Shown here in pieces: positions 1 through 10,314 of a DNA stretch of 28,058 bases. The translations under genes and the position numbers were made by a program. Within the stretch, counting starts at the first letter, position 1; each line of letters opens with the position of its first letter. A model generated the notes under the pieces. That model was not told where the DNA came from and did no database searches. It saw nothing but the letters and a program-made list of their open reading frames with translations. Source of the DNA: Plakobranchus ocellatus (Eukaryota; Mollusca; Gastropoda; Plakobranchidae); contig BLXT01007159.1 in the NCBI GenBank assembly GCA_019648995.1, positions 1,011,303 to 1,039,360 on the forward strand. The letters are read 5' to 3'.

Positions 1-507
1 TTATCTGTCAATAAAAGGAGAGAGCAAATTTAATTGCCTTTTAAAAATTAATGAACTTACGCGTCACCGATAATAAGGCGATTATTCAACTTCAAAAACA
101 TCACAAAATATGCGCAAGTGTGAAACACTCTGACCTTAAAAAAATATGTGGAAAGTTACATTAGTCAGGCAGATGCTGTAGAGTTGAAAATAGTGTAATA
201 AACATAATCAAACTTAAGTCCAAATCCTCCTAATCTACCAGCTCATTGCTACTCAGAGTTTTTAAAAATTAATTAATTTATTTATTTTTAATGAAATAAT
301 CCTTTTGGAGTGTAATAGATGAGAAAAATGAACGTATACAGCATTAAATCTATCTTGACATCGTCTCCCTAAGTGTTCCCTTTTTTTGAGGCCTGAAAAT
401 TCTTTAGAATATTGATCAATCTGATCCTTGTAGAAAACCAAGTAAACCGAGAATAGATTCAGGTGATTCAGTTCATTTAACTTTATGTCGCTTTACCCTC
501 ATCAAAG

Positions 508-626
508 GTGTGCCAAATGGAGCAGCTTGTGGGTGCCATGCAGAACGCTCTCGGCAAGCCAGACACGGCAATGTTCCTTAAGGTGGAAGACAAATATATA
601 ATCAGATATGAGGGTGACGCCGAGAG
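508..626 (+). CDS. MRH lectin exon (first in window)
   Basis: The exon follows a pyrimidine-rich stretch and AAAG acceptor and ends before GTCAGC. It reads VCQMEQLVGAMQNALGKPD, then a Phe-Leu strand and the turn YIIRYEGDAE. The CQ pair and the Y-x-G-D turn match the start and middle of an MRH domain. It ends in phase 2 (AG), so the next exon completes an Arg codon. Upstream exons are not in the window. Confidence 0.7.
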
Positions 627-3600
627 GTCAGCTAAATGATCATTATTTTCTTTCAACTGTATGCTCTTTTATTGAGGATGTTTCTATTAAGTTATTTTAT
701 CTTGCAATTTGTTTAGATTTTGACAAGAAATTATGAAATTTTGTTTAACAAATCTGTTTACTGTCACTTTTTCTCCGTAAAGCACACATGGCTTTACTGA
801 ACTTGCGATCCATTTCTCTATTCAGATGTTCTCAGGAAGATCATTATTATGCTGGCAGTTTCCAATACTCACATTTATAAAATGGGTAAATAAATCAATC
901 TTCGCTTCTTTTACTCTCTCTTTTTTTTTTTTTTTTTTTTAATCATTAACAGCAACTTCTTCTCTAGGTGCCCTGCGTGGTACCGACATGGTCCTCCACT
1001 TAGAAAAATGCGTTCTCAGTTAGACTTAAAAGACTGTTGAAATAACTTTAAAAATTTCAATAACAGTTATTCTCTCTCTGCCTGTATTGCATTTGCATTT
1101 TATTTTCTGAACGATTGCAAGATTCTCTAAACCCTTGTGTAAGCAACTGTGTCCTAAAAACTGTAGTTGCTTTCGTCTAATAATTTGTTTAATTATCGGC
1201 CCAGTTTAGCTTCTTCCAATACCGATTCATTGGATCTTTTTCTGTCTATGATATCCTCATCATTCTTCTGAGAAACCACATCACTACTGCTTTTAGCCTT
1301 CTTCGCTTGCTTGCTTATTGTCCAAACACTAACTTCTACAGAATAGTGCCGACCATATTTATGTTTTCATTACCCTTGTTTTGGCGCCCCTGTTTATATT
1401 TCTATTTGTCCGCATTGATTTATTTTTTTAGCTTTTCTTTTTCTCAAATTTTATTTGTGCTATATGATTCATATGAAATATTGGTTTCTTAAACAGACTT
1501 AGAGATTCTTTTTTAGGAAGAATGGTCATGTAATGAAGAACACAAGATATTGTGTCTTTCGCAAGATTAATGGATGATTAATCCATTCGCTTAATTGCAT
1601 ATTTGAACCACTTTCGCAAAGTAAAAAGCTGAACTCTACTAAAATTATAATCATACCTCTAATCAACACTCTTGTCTGCTCAAACCTTTAAGACTATATA
1701 TATTATGCTATGTGACTCATTGCAAAATAAGCAAGATAAAACGTGTCAAGTAAAAAGCGAAAACTCTGGCGTCAATTTGATAAAAAGGCATCTGTCCCAG
1801 TTTTTTTAGGCCAAAAATAAATTGAAACTGAAACTATTTTTTGAAGTAGGATGTTACTTTTTCATTTCCATTGATCAGAATGCCAGTTTGAACATTTTGA
1901 GTCGTTTTTTTTTTTGGAAAAAAATGTTACTTAGGCCAATTTATTGGACAGCCATTCTGTGACATCGGTAATGAACGGCTAACCATGGCAAAAATATTAA
2001 AGTAATGTCCAAAAACAATATTTTCAATAAAACTCTTCGCAAAAACTAAACTTTTTGCGAAATTATGCTAATATCTGATGCATAGACTTTAAATGTGATA
2101 GTTTTGAAATTTATTGTGCAAGAATGGGACAAAGGAACTCCAATTTTAGACGATAACCGTAAACTTGCTACAAGAAAAATAAAATCCAAACTTAACACAA
2201 GTTTTAAGTTTGATCTGCCTTCTTCAAAGTCAAATTAGTTTTGAAGTTTATATCACAAATTTAAAGTATGTAAAGAACGTGAGACTTGAAGTCATATAGT
2301 TTGACAGTTTTTATTTTTAGTTTTTGCACGTCATTTCCGAATAGTATTTTCTATAACATAAACAAATTTTAAAAATGTATCTGTTTTTAAGACTGAAACA
2401 TCATCTTAACCATCTATCTTTAAAAGCCACTCAAAACCAATGGCTGATTAGCTAGGTGACCAATGTTGTCTTCAATTTGAAATGCAGTGTTGTCGATTTT
2501 TCCCTATTTTGCAATGAGTCATCTATCTGATTGCGGCAATCATAATTACCAAATGCAAACATGTACCGATGAAGAAAATGTTTGACAAAAATCACAAAGA
2601 TCAACTTTTAAAAAGATATATATATTTTTTTAGGAATACAGAGCTTTCAAATGTAAAAGATAAGGATGAAAATGTATTTCAATAAGATTAGGCTTTGTTA
2701 TACTTGTATTTGGGATTTTTAGAAGAAAAAAAATCCAAATTGACCAAAGTCAATAAAATATATGTAAAAATCATAGGTAAAAAATTTGGCTCTGAGGCTG
2801 GAATAGGTTCGCATTGACTAACACCTATCACTTTAAACCACCTGGTGCACACCGAGTATATATATGCTCATTTAAATGTATGTCAGTTGAACCTGTCAAC
2901 AAGAATCATAATACTTTATAGCTAATGTTCCATGTGACTTTTAATATCAACAAAGTTTATAAATGAAAAATTAACGACATGATACTGTCTTCACTCTCTT
3001 AGAGTTTCACTGGTTGATTTGGTTTGTTCCAATTCAGACAACACTACATTTTCTTTTGATATGGAAGCCCCATCAGGAACATACGTAAGTTTGAAATTGC
3101 TCTTCACACCATGGAATCGTTGTCAGAATCTGAAAATGATTAATCATTTAAATCTTAATCACAAGCTATTTATTACAAGCAGTGTGAATGATTTTGAACT
3201 TGCATAATATTGTACTACTCTGTTAACCTCACTCTTATTTGAATTAGAGTGTTTTATTCTCTGAAAAACTTAAACAGTGTAAATAGAATTTTGCTTCAGG
3301 AGAAAACGCTTTTAAAAATTTTTGAATGGCCAGTCTTGACATGTACGTCTTTTGTATTCATTATTGACACTTTTGCATTAATAGGCTCACCTTGCCCTAC
3401 ACTCTTGCTTTTATTTATTTCTAAAAAATAAAGTAAATTGGTCTTATTGTACTATTTCCCAGTATGAGACTCAGAGAGAGACTATCACATAAAGTAAAAA
3501 TGTTGCAGTAAAACGCTTTTAACTGGTTATCCATAGATAGTAACCAAAAGCAAGAACCAATCCTGCTTATTTCTCAATTACTTTGAAAAAGTTAATGCGT

Positions 3601-4137
3601 TTTCTAATTTTGTTCACTCCAGTAATGCCAAAGCACAACTTTCAGGTGAAATTTCAAAATTGTTTGATCAGAAAAACAATGCTCCTTTGCAGAATTTTGA
3701 GCTTTCAAGTCCATACGCATGTGTGATGACTGCAGCAAACTCCACCACCTCTTCCACGAGCCCCACCACCAGTACATCAACAAAGAGCACCAAAAGTTCT
3801 TCCACAACAAAGAGTTCTTCTACAACAAAAAGCTCTTCAACCACCAAGAGTTCTTCAACAACAAAGAAATCGTCGACGACAAAAAGCTCGTCGACAACAT
3901 CCAAGTCGACAAAATCTACTACTCCTAAAATGTCCACCACAACCCAGGGAGCTAGTGCTGTCAGGTAAATCAAGCTTTGTTGCTTGTATGCTAAATTCTT
4001 TCATCGTGGATAAAAGTAATTCAAAAATGAGTTCTAAGTTTGACATGAACCTAACTGCGATAAATAATTATTACCTCGAAATCATTAGTCTAATAATGAT
4101 GATTATGATGATGTTGAAAAAAAATAGAGACATCTAA

Positions 4138-4175
<38 letters not shown>

Positions 4176-4208
4176 TGATGATGATGATATTATATAATGA
4201 TAATGTTG

Positions 4209-4240
<32 letters not shown>

Positions 4241-4775
4241 TATAATCTATCGATAACTAATTCAAACTAAAAAAAAACTGTCAAAACATTATTCTACATT
4301 AAAAATAAATTTAATGGGTTCCATTAGGGTGATTTTATCACCGTTTGCGCAAAACTTATGTGAAGTGTATTGAGTTGTAATGGTAAAGAATAAAGTGCGC
4401 TATATCGGTTGATATTTATGTAAACCCATTCTGGCCGTAAGTGTAAGCTAGGTTCTCTAAATTGCAAAATAATATTCCAATAAAATTCTCTAACAAAAGA
4501 GTGCTTTTACCAAAAAAATAAAAAAACAACAAAAAAACAAAGATTACTCTCATTGCTAAAACTTAATTAAAGGCCAACACCTCTATTTTTCATCGACCTC
4601 CTTGTTGGATAATACACTTTTTGTTCCTAATGATCTTTTATTGTTTTGACAACATTAATATCTTTAAATGCTTTTTCTTCTTACATGAAAACCATTTTTC
4701 TTTACGTCTTTTTCCAGGTCTTCAATTTTTGGAGTTCTTTTCCTTGCTGTGTACACAATTCTGCGAGGTATTTAG
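508..4775 (+). CDS. MRH-domain lectin with mucin-like stalk, 3' part (exons joined)
   Basis: This is the span of four exons that join in phase: 508-626, 3003-3084, 3693-3964 and 4718-4775. The product has one mannose-6-phosphate-receptor-homology domain, a roughly 75-residue Ser/Thr/Lys stalk and a hydrophobic C-terminus (IFGVLFLAVYTIL) ending in RGI. Seen in the sequence: CQ at the domain start, Arg made by the exon 1/2 junction eight residues before the Cys of VDLVC, Glu in FDMEAP, and Tyr in GTYNFELSSPYAC. In MRH lectins such as the mannose-6-phosphate receptors and OS-9, Gln, Arg, Glu and Tyr bind the sugar, so lectin activity on phosphomannose or high-mannose glycans is inferred. The usual extra disulfide (Cys after the GD turn paired with Cys before the Tyr) is missing on both sides. 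Topology is probably lumenal or extracellular. The 5' exons with signal peptide are outside the window. Exact orthology is not known. Confidence 0.72.
1075..1290. repeat. Dispersed repeat, copy 1 (partner at 11291-11505)
   Basis: The order of words here is repeated in the same orientation at 11291-11505. Shared landmarks are GTTATTCT, the GTGT-CAACT block, GTGTCCTA, a TTC-AATTTTGATTCATT-like block, and GATATCCTC followed by ATTCTTCT. Similarity is roughly 70% by eye with small indels. The family and its ends are unknown. Confidence 0.55.
1709..2525. mobile_element. Non-autonomous DNA transposon (MITE-like), TA-flanked
   Basis: A perfect 17-bp inverted repeat is seen: TGACTCATTGCAAAATA at 1713-1729 and its reverse complement at 2505-2521. 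Two bases outside each end sits a TA dinucleotide (1709-1710 and 2524-2525), as expected for a Tc1/mariner-type target duplication. The roughly 810-bp interior has no reading frame that looks like transposase, so any movement would need an enzyme in trans. Confidence 0.6.
3003..3084 (+). CDS. MRH lectin exon (core strand and Glu)
   Basis: The acceptor is TCACTCTCTTAG and the donor is TAC|GTAAGT. The first base completes Arg (AG+A), giving the R-V-S-L-V-D-L-V-C segment typical of MRH domains, where this Arg contacts the sugar. NTTFSFDMEAPSGTY follows, with the candidate ligand Glu and the start of the Tyr strand. The exon ends in phase 0. Confidence 0.78.
3693..3964 (+). CDS. MRH lectin exon (Tyr strand, last Cys, mucin-like stalk)
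   Basis: The acceptor is GCTCCTTTGCAG. The exon opens NFELSSPYACV, completing the MRH signature Tyr-x-Phe ... Ala-Cys across the junction. The rest is a low-complexity Ser/Thr/Lys/Pro stalk with six KSSSTT-type hexapeptides (3792-3899), which suggests dense O-glycosylation. An earlier acceptor near 3623 is rejected because it would place TAA in frame at once. The donor is GCTGTCAG|GTAAAT; without splicing the frame stops straight away (TAA at 3966-3968). Confidence 0.75.
3792..3899 (+). repeat. Coding 18-bp minisatellite (KSSSTT hexapeptides)
   Basis: Six consecutive in-frame units encode KSSSTT, one as KKSSTT. The codons change along the array: TCT/TCC/TCA serines in the first units, then TCG serines with ACG/ACA threonines in the last two. 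The peptide pattern is therefore kept better than the DNA pattern. Confidence 0.85.
4137..4241. repeat. AAT/GAT trinucleotide microsatellite
   Basis: Two (AAT)n tracts, about 4138-4173 and 4210-4241, are separated by a (GAT)n tract and an AT-rich spacer. They lie in the last intron of the MRH gene. Confidence 0.9.
4718..4775 (+). CDS. MRH lectin terminal exon (hydrophobic C-terminus)
   Basis: The acceptor is TTTTTCCAG and phase 2 makes Arg across the junction. The frame reads SSIFGVLFLAVYTILRGI and then TAG at 4773-4775. Small residues followed by about 13 hydrophobic residues at the extreme C-terminus fit a GPI-attachment signal (candidate omega region GASAVRSS). A single membrane span with a three-residue tail is the alternative. 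The polar RGI end is slightly unusual for a GPI signal. Confidence 0.68.
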
Positions 4776-4912
4776 GCTAAGTCAAAGTTAGGAATGGCTG
4801 CTAACAGGAGAATCATTATTGGTTAGAGGAAAGTACATACATGTATATACCTAAGTTAGCTCATGCAAAAAAAAAAAAAAAACAAGAAAAGGATTGGGAC
4901 TTATTGCTTCAG

Positions 4913-4918
4913 AATAAA
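4913..4918 (+). terminator. Candidate poly(A) signal of the MRH gene
   Basis: AATAAA lies 138 bases after the stop codon on the coding strand. It is a plausible 3' end for the MRH transcript, but AT-rich DNA gives many chance matches. Confidence 0.45.
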
Positions 4919-7900
4919 GTTTTTCATCTACAATTTGGTATAACTATCTAGTATCTAAACATATTAATCAAAGTTTGATAAGAACAAAATTTACATAATT
5001 TGAATTAATGTGTAGATTTTACTTCACTTGTTACTCCACATTTTTCTTAGCCAGGCAAATAAGTAAGCTATGATGCCAGTCAAGATCATTTCATCCAATG
5101 CTCCTTGCAGTAAAAGATTTGAAGGGAAACAAGAAATCAACTTTTTAAAGAAGTTTGGAGTGCAGATTACAAAAAAAAAAAAAATTTAGTTAAAAAAATA
5201 TGGCTGATACTGGCTTCTCATTTCTTTCTTTGATAATGCAGTAGCAACATGTTGGTATAATATTTTCTTGATTGATTTACAATTTTGATATGATTTGCCA
5301 TGTAATTGCAAAGCAATATCTATTGTAATATTATTACCTATTTGAGCTTGTCTGTTTACAAATTTTCTTTTTTTTACATTTTTGGCAAAAATACATTACA
5401 TTATGCAGTAATTTTTTTGGGTGAAAAAAAAATAGAATTAAAAAATCCAAATTAAGTAGTTTGGGCGTTACCCGGGAATCATAAATATTGGTGGAAGTCC
5501 TTTGCATTACGGATAAGTTGCTTTGTGTATGGTAATAAATGCTTTTTAACTTGATATTATTAAAAGCATATCTCAAGATACTCATACTTTCACAGATGTC
5601 TTTCACGTGAATAAAGAATGTACAAATTTGTTAGTTTTTTTTTTTTATGATTGACTTCTCAGTATGTTTTTGTCCTATGCTTTTGTGTCAAACTTTAAAC
5701 TTAGTGACATGTAGGTGTAATCACACAGTTTTTTTGGGGTTTTTTTCATTTTGCTTTCATTTGCTGTGTTTCAATAGTATCATGGACCAAATCATTGGAG
5801 TTAATCCTACTATGCTATGACAAGAGTAACATAGAATTAGAATAGAACAACCACAGTTGTCACGTTATGTAAAATAATCAAAGTTGGACTCAAGTAAAAA
5901 AGCAGTACAAATAATCAATCACATAATCTTGAACATGTTCTGAATTAATGAAACAAAGCTTGAAACGGATGGCATGGAAGTCTTAAGTAAGGATTCATGT
6001 AATAAAGAAATGATGTGGTAATAACGACATCTTAGGCTCAGATAATTAATTACATTATGCCCTATACTAAGTGTTTGTCATGGCATAATTGTAGATAATT
6101 TTTTTCCTTACTTTCCATCTTGTCACCATTTTTTTATTAAGAAAAAAAAAAGGACTTTACATGAAATGGTAACTAACACACATGAAGCTTTAATAATGAG
6201 GTGCAGCTAATACTACCTGTTTTTTCATCTTGTATTTACACAATCTTATTCTTTGCTTTCTATGATCATAAAGTTATTTCAATAGCACTGGTTCATTGAT
6301 TCTTCACATTAGGCATAAGTGTGTCTCTAACTTGAGCATACTTAAGGGTGAAAAAAAAAAAAACCCTTTCTTCAGATTCCGCAGATTATCCACAATAATG
6401 TGAAGAAATTAATTTTTATGTTTTGAAACCAGTCTAAATAATTTACAAGTTACATTTCACAATTTCAAAATTATTGATATTATCTTAAAGTCTACTGGGT
6501 GATCTTTGTAATTGTAAAAATGTGATAGATTCTATGAATGGATATTAGTACAAGGCACTTTGAATAAGGAAAAATTTAATTTTAATTTGTCCTTTTAAAA
6601 CTGTCTGCTACAACAGCTGTCCCAAAAGAACCAGCAAGCCATACATAATAAAGAAGGAGACCCTAAAAATGTTTAGTCTGTATGTCTTTTTAAATTTGAG
6701 AATTGAAGCAAAGAATTAAACTCCATTGATGTGTTCAAAATATTTGATTTTTTTTTCTTTTAAGATTTTTGGTAAACTATACACTAAATCTTGAGTAGTG
6801 TGGCTGTGATTAAACAAGATAAAATGATCAATTAAAGTAAATTAACATACAAATATGCTTAATCTTTGACCTTTCCGAATCCCATTTGTGTCTAATCTAC
6901 GTTTTTATTTTATCGTCTTGGGTTACATTAAATTTCAAAGTTTTTTAAATTTGTCAACTATTAAAAGTATTATTATAGTATTGAAAACATCAGCACAGGA
7001 AAATAATCTTGCAACATTTTTGTACATACAGAATATAAGACATTTGGTTTGAAATTGCAATAAATTTATTTTTATTGCTGCACAGTAACAAGATAACTGA
7101 TCGTGAAAACGCTTCAAAACAGAGCATAAAATATAAAATACATAACTCACCAAATTACATTGTTTATATGGTTATCATGAAGCTTTTTTTTTATTTTATT
7201 ATTTATTGTACAGGCATCAAATTAATTTTACAGTAATCAAAAACAACAAAAACAAAAAACAAAAAAAACTAGCTAACAAAAAAAAGTTGACATTGTAAAA
7301 CCCATTCAATGATACTTTAGATAATAATTTTCTTTCATCCAATAATTTAACTTAAAGGTTTAACAACCCAACAAATGTACAGAGAGTAATTTTTTTTTTG
7401 TTGAAAAATAGGTTTAAGGTTTCTTTAAAAGCATCAATTATAGACTTTATATACACTCAATGCTTCCAATTGCACCCATATGTGTCTTATTTGTATAGAC
7501 ATATGAAGTACCGCTATCCCAACAATGGCAAAATCTCAGACAGGAGGTCAGAATGCTGGTTTGACATATGTAGGGGAAGTTTGTTGAAAGCCATTTACTT
7601 TTATCTGCTTTTGTTTTTGCACTATTCTTTTTTTAAAACAGGCTTTGTTTACAAGTCTATGTACCTGACTGAATCTTTTTCTCAGATAGCAAATGGATCC
7701 AGAAATAGAAAAATTTTTTATCTCAAAATGATGATCTTCATAATAATAAATATAAATCTAGAGTACTCTGAAATGTTTTTGATGGCATGATAAAATTTTT
7801 TAGATGAAACCAGCCATTATGTGGAATATATAAGCAGGTTGAGGCAGGGGTCAGGGATACAGAATAGAAGCCTGTTGTGGAAATAGACACCTGGGAGTTT

Positions 7901-9479
7901 ATTTACACAAACATTGTTTTGTCCGCAATTTTGCTATGAGGTAAGGCATTATTGATTTATGGACGCTATGTGGAGGGTTCCTGCTAAAGGCTGATATCCT
8001 CAGCCAAAATCATTCCTTAATCTAATAGCTTCATTTCATATCAATGATAGTGAAAACCAACCAAACAATGGGAATGTAAATTACAATCCACTGCAAACTT
8101 TGCCGTTTTCTGGATCATGTCAGAAATGTTTGTCTTACTCTTTGCAAACCATTAAAAAAAAAAAACCCAAAAAGCTAGTGTAACTGAGGCTATAGTTGGC
8201 TTCAAAATATCACTATAGGATAATATGAACACATTCAGAAGCACCATTTCTTAATAAAAAACACAAACAAATTTAATGCCACACAATTTGGAAATATTGG
8301 TTACAGTAAGTAAAGTCATATTTCCCCTGCCAAGATGAGGAAGATTGTGTATTAATCCTTTCTTATATGACGTTAAGAACTATACATTTTTATACAATTT
8401 ATATATACATGTACATATTTTTTACTCGGTGAATGTCGGTTGAAGGCAAGGAAAAGTTACTCAAATCAAAATTTCCTACAGTAAATATGCCAAGATGCAA
8501 ATAAATGTGAAAAGACATCATGTACTTTCAGGGATCATAATTTATTGCAATTAACCCATGCCTACAACAAAAAGTTATTCCAGAAAAAGGAAAACACCTT
8601 TTCTCGTCAATCCTAGTTCATTCACAGCAGCCGATCTACAAGAAGTTCCCCAGAAACTGACAAAATATTTTTTTAAAAACCCCAAAACAAAGTCTGGTCT
8701 ATTCCTCTCCTTTGACACAGAAAAAAAAGGCTACAATAAGAAAACTATATGACACCTTCTACAGATATACCATCCCAAGCTACACAGAGTGATACAAGTA
8801 CAGTATCAAACCAAATGTATGGTAACGGACAGAATCTCTAGTCTAGATTCGGGATTGATAAATAGTTGAGCATGTTTCTCAAATTTTTTGGGGAAAAAAC
8901 CAACTCTTAATTAAAAGCTGAGAACCCCCAGTGTATGGTAAATTACAGTGAAAAATATGAAGAGCAGTCACAGAATGAAGTTAATAAACATGTGCAAAAA
9001 TAAAAAAAATACCCAATGATATAAATATAAAAGATTAATCTCATGAATTTCTAGGATGTTTCTCAAGAGAATCCAACTCTGATTTTGTAGCCTAGTGAAA
9101 GCTCATACTGGGGTGAAGATGTGTCGAGATCTGGCAAAGAGTAAAGACTGACCTCAATCTGTCTTCAACAAATGGATCAGGAGATATAACTAAGGTAGAG
9201 GTATGCTAGGAAGGACTACTAGGACAATTCATAAATATAGTATACTTAGTTCCAGATCAATAGCTCTAGATTTGTGGATGAAAATGAGACAGGTGAGACT
9301 ATTAGTGATTTAGCTTCACCAAATGGTTTTTGGTATTCAAGCTCAATTAGATTAGCATAGCTCTACACTAGATCATTTCTTCACAATTTATTCTGATGAA
9401 CTAATAGATAATCTAATTCAAAACAAGCTTAAGACTGCACAAAAAAGAAATTAAACTTTCATATTAGCCTCAGGCATCC
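4919..9479. other. Gene-poor AT-rich intergenic stretch
   Basis: I see no recognisable gene. The DNA is AT-rich with many A or T homopolymers (for example near 4866, 5170, 5636, 6350 and 8154). An open frame of 130 codons at 7398-7790 (+) starts with TTG and matches nothing I know. A 64-codon ATG frame at 8558-8752 (+), rich in Lys, Ser and Thr, lies just before the piggyBac remnant and could be part of a decayed element, but I cannot support a function. Confidence 0.6.
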
Positions 9480-10000
9480 ACTTCACAGACGAAGACTATG
9501 TATGTGTTACTGAAATAGATCAAGAATGTTTGTGGAAGCTGCACTTCTAGCTCAATAGCTTCAGAAGATCATTGCAAAAAATTTCACACAGTCTACATCA
9601 CAGTGCAGATGGGATTAGGATCCCATTCCAGGGCAGGAGCCAACTCAAGCAATACATCCTTGGGAAACCCCACCCGTTGGGTATAAAGTTATGGAAAGGA
9701 GCAGGTGCCTTTGGTATATTGCACAACTTAGGAGTCTATCAGAGCTCAAATGCACAAGAAAAGGCCAACTCAATAGAGAGTATTAGGAATGAGAAGTAAT
9801 GCAGATGAACTACCATGTTTTTGCGGACAGTATGCCCTTACTACAGGTTGAAAGGTTTTGACCTTATTAAGAGAAGCTGCTGAACAAGAAGGCAGAGTTT
9901 CCCATGACTCTGAAGTTGAGATTAGTTCAAATACCCTGGCTCTTCCCTGGTATGACAACTGTGCTAGCGGAGGGACAAAAAAGCAAAGCAAGCTATTGAA
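9480..10000 (+). pseudogene. Decayed piggyBac transposase core
   Basis: Three neighbouring frames carry consecutive pieces of a piggyBac (PGBD-like) transposase. In frame 2, from about 9555, comes a segment like FRRSLQKI ... ADGIRIPFQGRSQLKQYI, then KPHPLGIKLW and GAFGILHNLGVYQ. Frame 1 holds NYHVFADS at about 9808. Frame 3 holds EGRVSHDSEVEI and LALPWYDNCASG at 9887-9970. The family has SxDExxIPFKGRSxLKQY with the first catalytic Asp, FADNxFTSLPLL with the second, and RWYDN later. The first two Asp positions can be found; the DN of the second block has become DS. Frame changes and stops (for example at 9797-9799) show that the copy is dead. The N-terminal and C-terminal ends were not identified. 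Confidence 0.75.
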
Positions 10001-10098
10001 GTACTATGTCCTGATGACATGTGAGCACTGTCCTAGGACCTGACAATATGACTGACTGGAGCAACACCATGCACATTAACTGATAAAAAGCGTTATAG

Positions 10099-10129
10099 CC
10101 CGCCATCGCCCTTTATGGGTGTTGGCGGG
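10099..10129. repeat. GC-rich hairpin
   Basis: CCCGCCA (10099-10105) pairs with TGGCGGG (10123-10129). The stem continues inward as CGCCC against GGGTG around a TTTAT loop, with one T-T mismatch and one G-T pair. It stands out in otherwise AT-rich DNA and is followed by GCGCGCGC. It could be a sub-terminal transposon palindrome or part of a small promoter region. Confidence 0.75.
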
Positions 10130-10314
10130 AGCGCGCGCTATCGCCCGTTGATACTTGACTAAAGCATACACTTTTATACTACGGAATAAGCCACTTTATT
10201 TTCTTTACAGTGGCTGGGCCTTAATAGTTTCCGTTGCTGGAAGACTTCTACTTTCGTTTTCCGTTTACTGTTCTAAAATTGAAGGAATGGTTACCGAGTA
10301 ACGATTTTTTCAAA

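Larger units (their letters stand above)
627..3002 (+). other. Long intron of the MRH gene
   Basis: This intron of about 2.4 kb carries a poly-T run near 920-940, one copy of a dispersed repeat (1075-1290) and an inverted-repeat-bounded element (1713-2521). I see no coding exon here that is needed for the MRH frame; a possible optional 51-nt exon at 968-1018 is discussed in the findings. Confidence 0.65.

Noticed and set aside
1307-1492. Plus-strand hydrophobic 61-codon frame in the MRH intron
   Set aside because: It is Phe/Leu/Tyr-rich from T-rich DNA, without supporting splice sites or recognisable domains.
3623-3692. Earlier acceptor (TTCACTCCAG) for the MRH stalk exon
   Set aside because: With the phase-0 end of the previous exon it would begin with TAA. 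The acceptor at 3691-3692 instead joins GTY to NFELSSPYAC, an exact MRH signature.
3668-3973. Long minus-strand open frame opposite the stalk exon
   Set aside because: It is the complement of the Ser/Thr/Lys repeat, reading as Val/Glu/Leu repeats. It is a shadow of the coding minisatellite.
4138-4241. CRISPR-like spaced repeats
   Set aside because: This is a simple AAT/GAT microsatellite in an intron of a eukaryotic gene.
9770-9991. Minus-strand 73-codon frame over the piggyBac remnant
   Set aside because: The transposase blocks are on the plus strand; this is its shadow.
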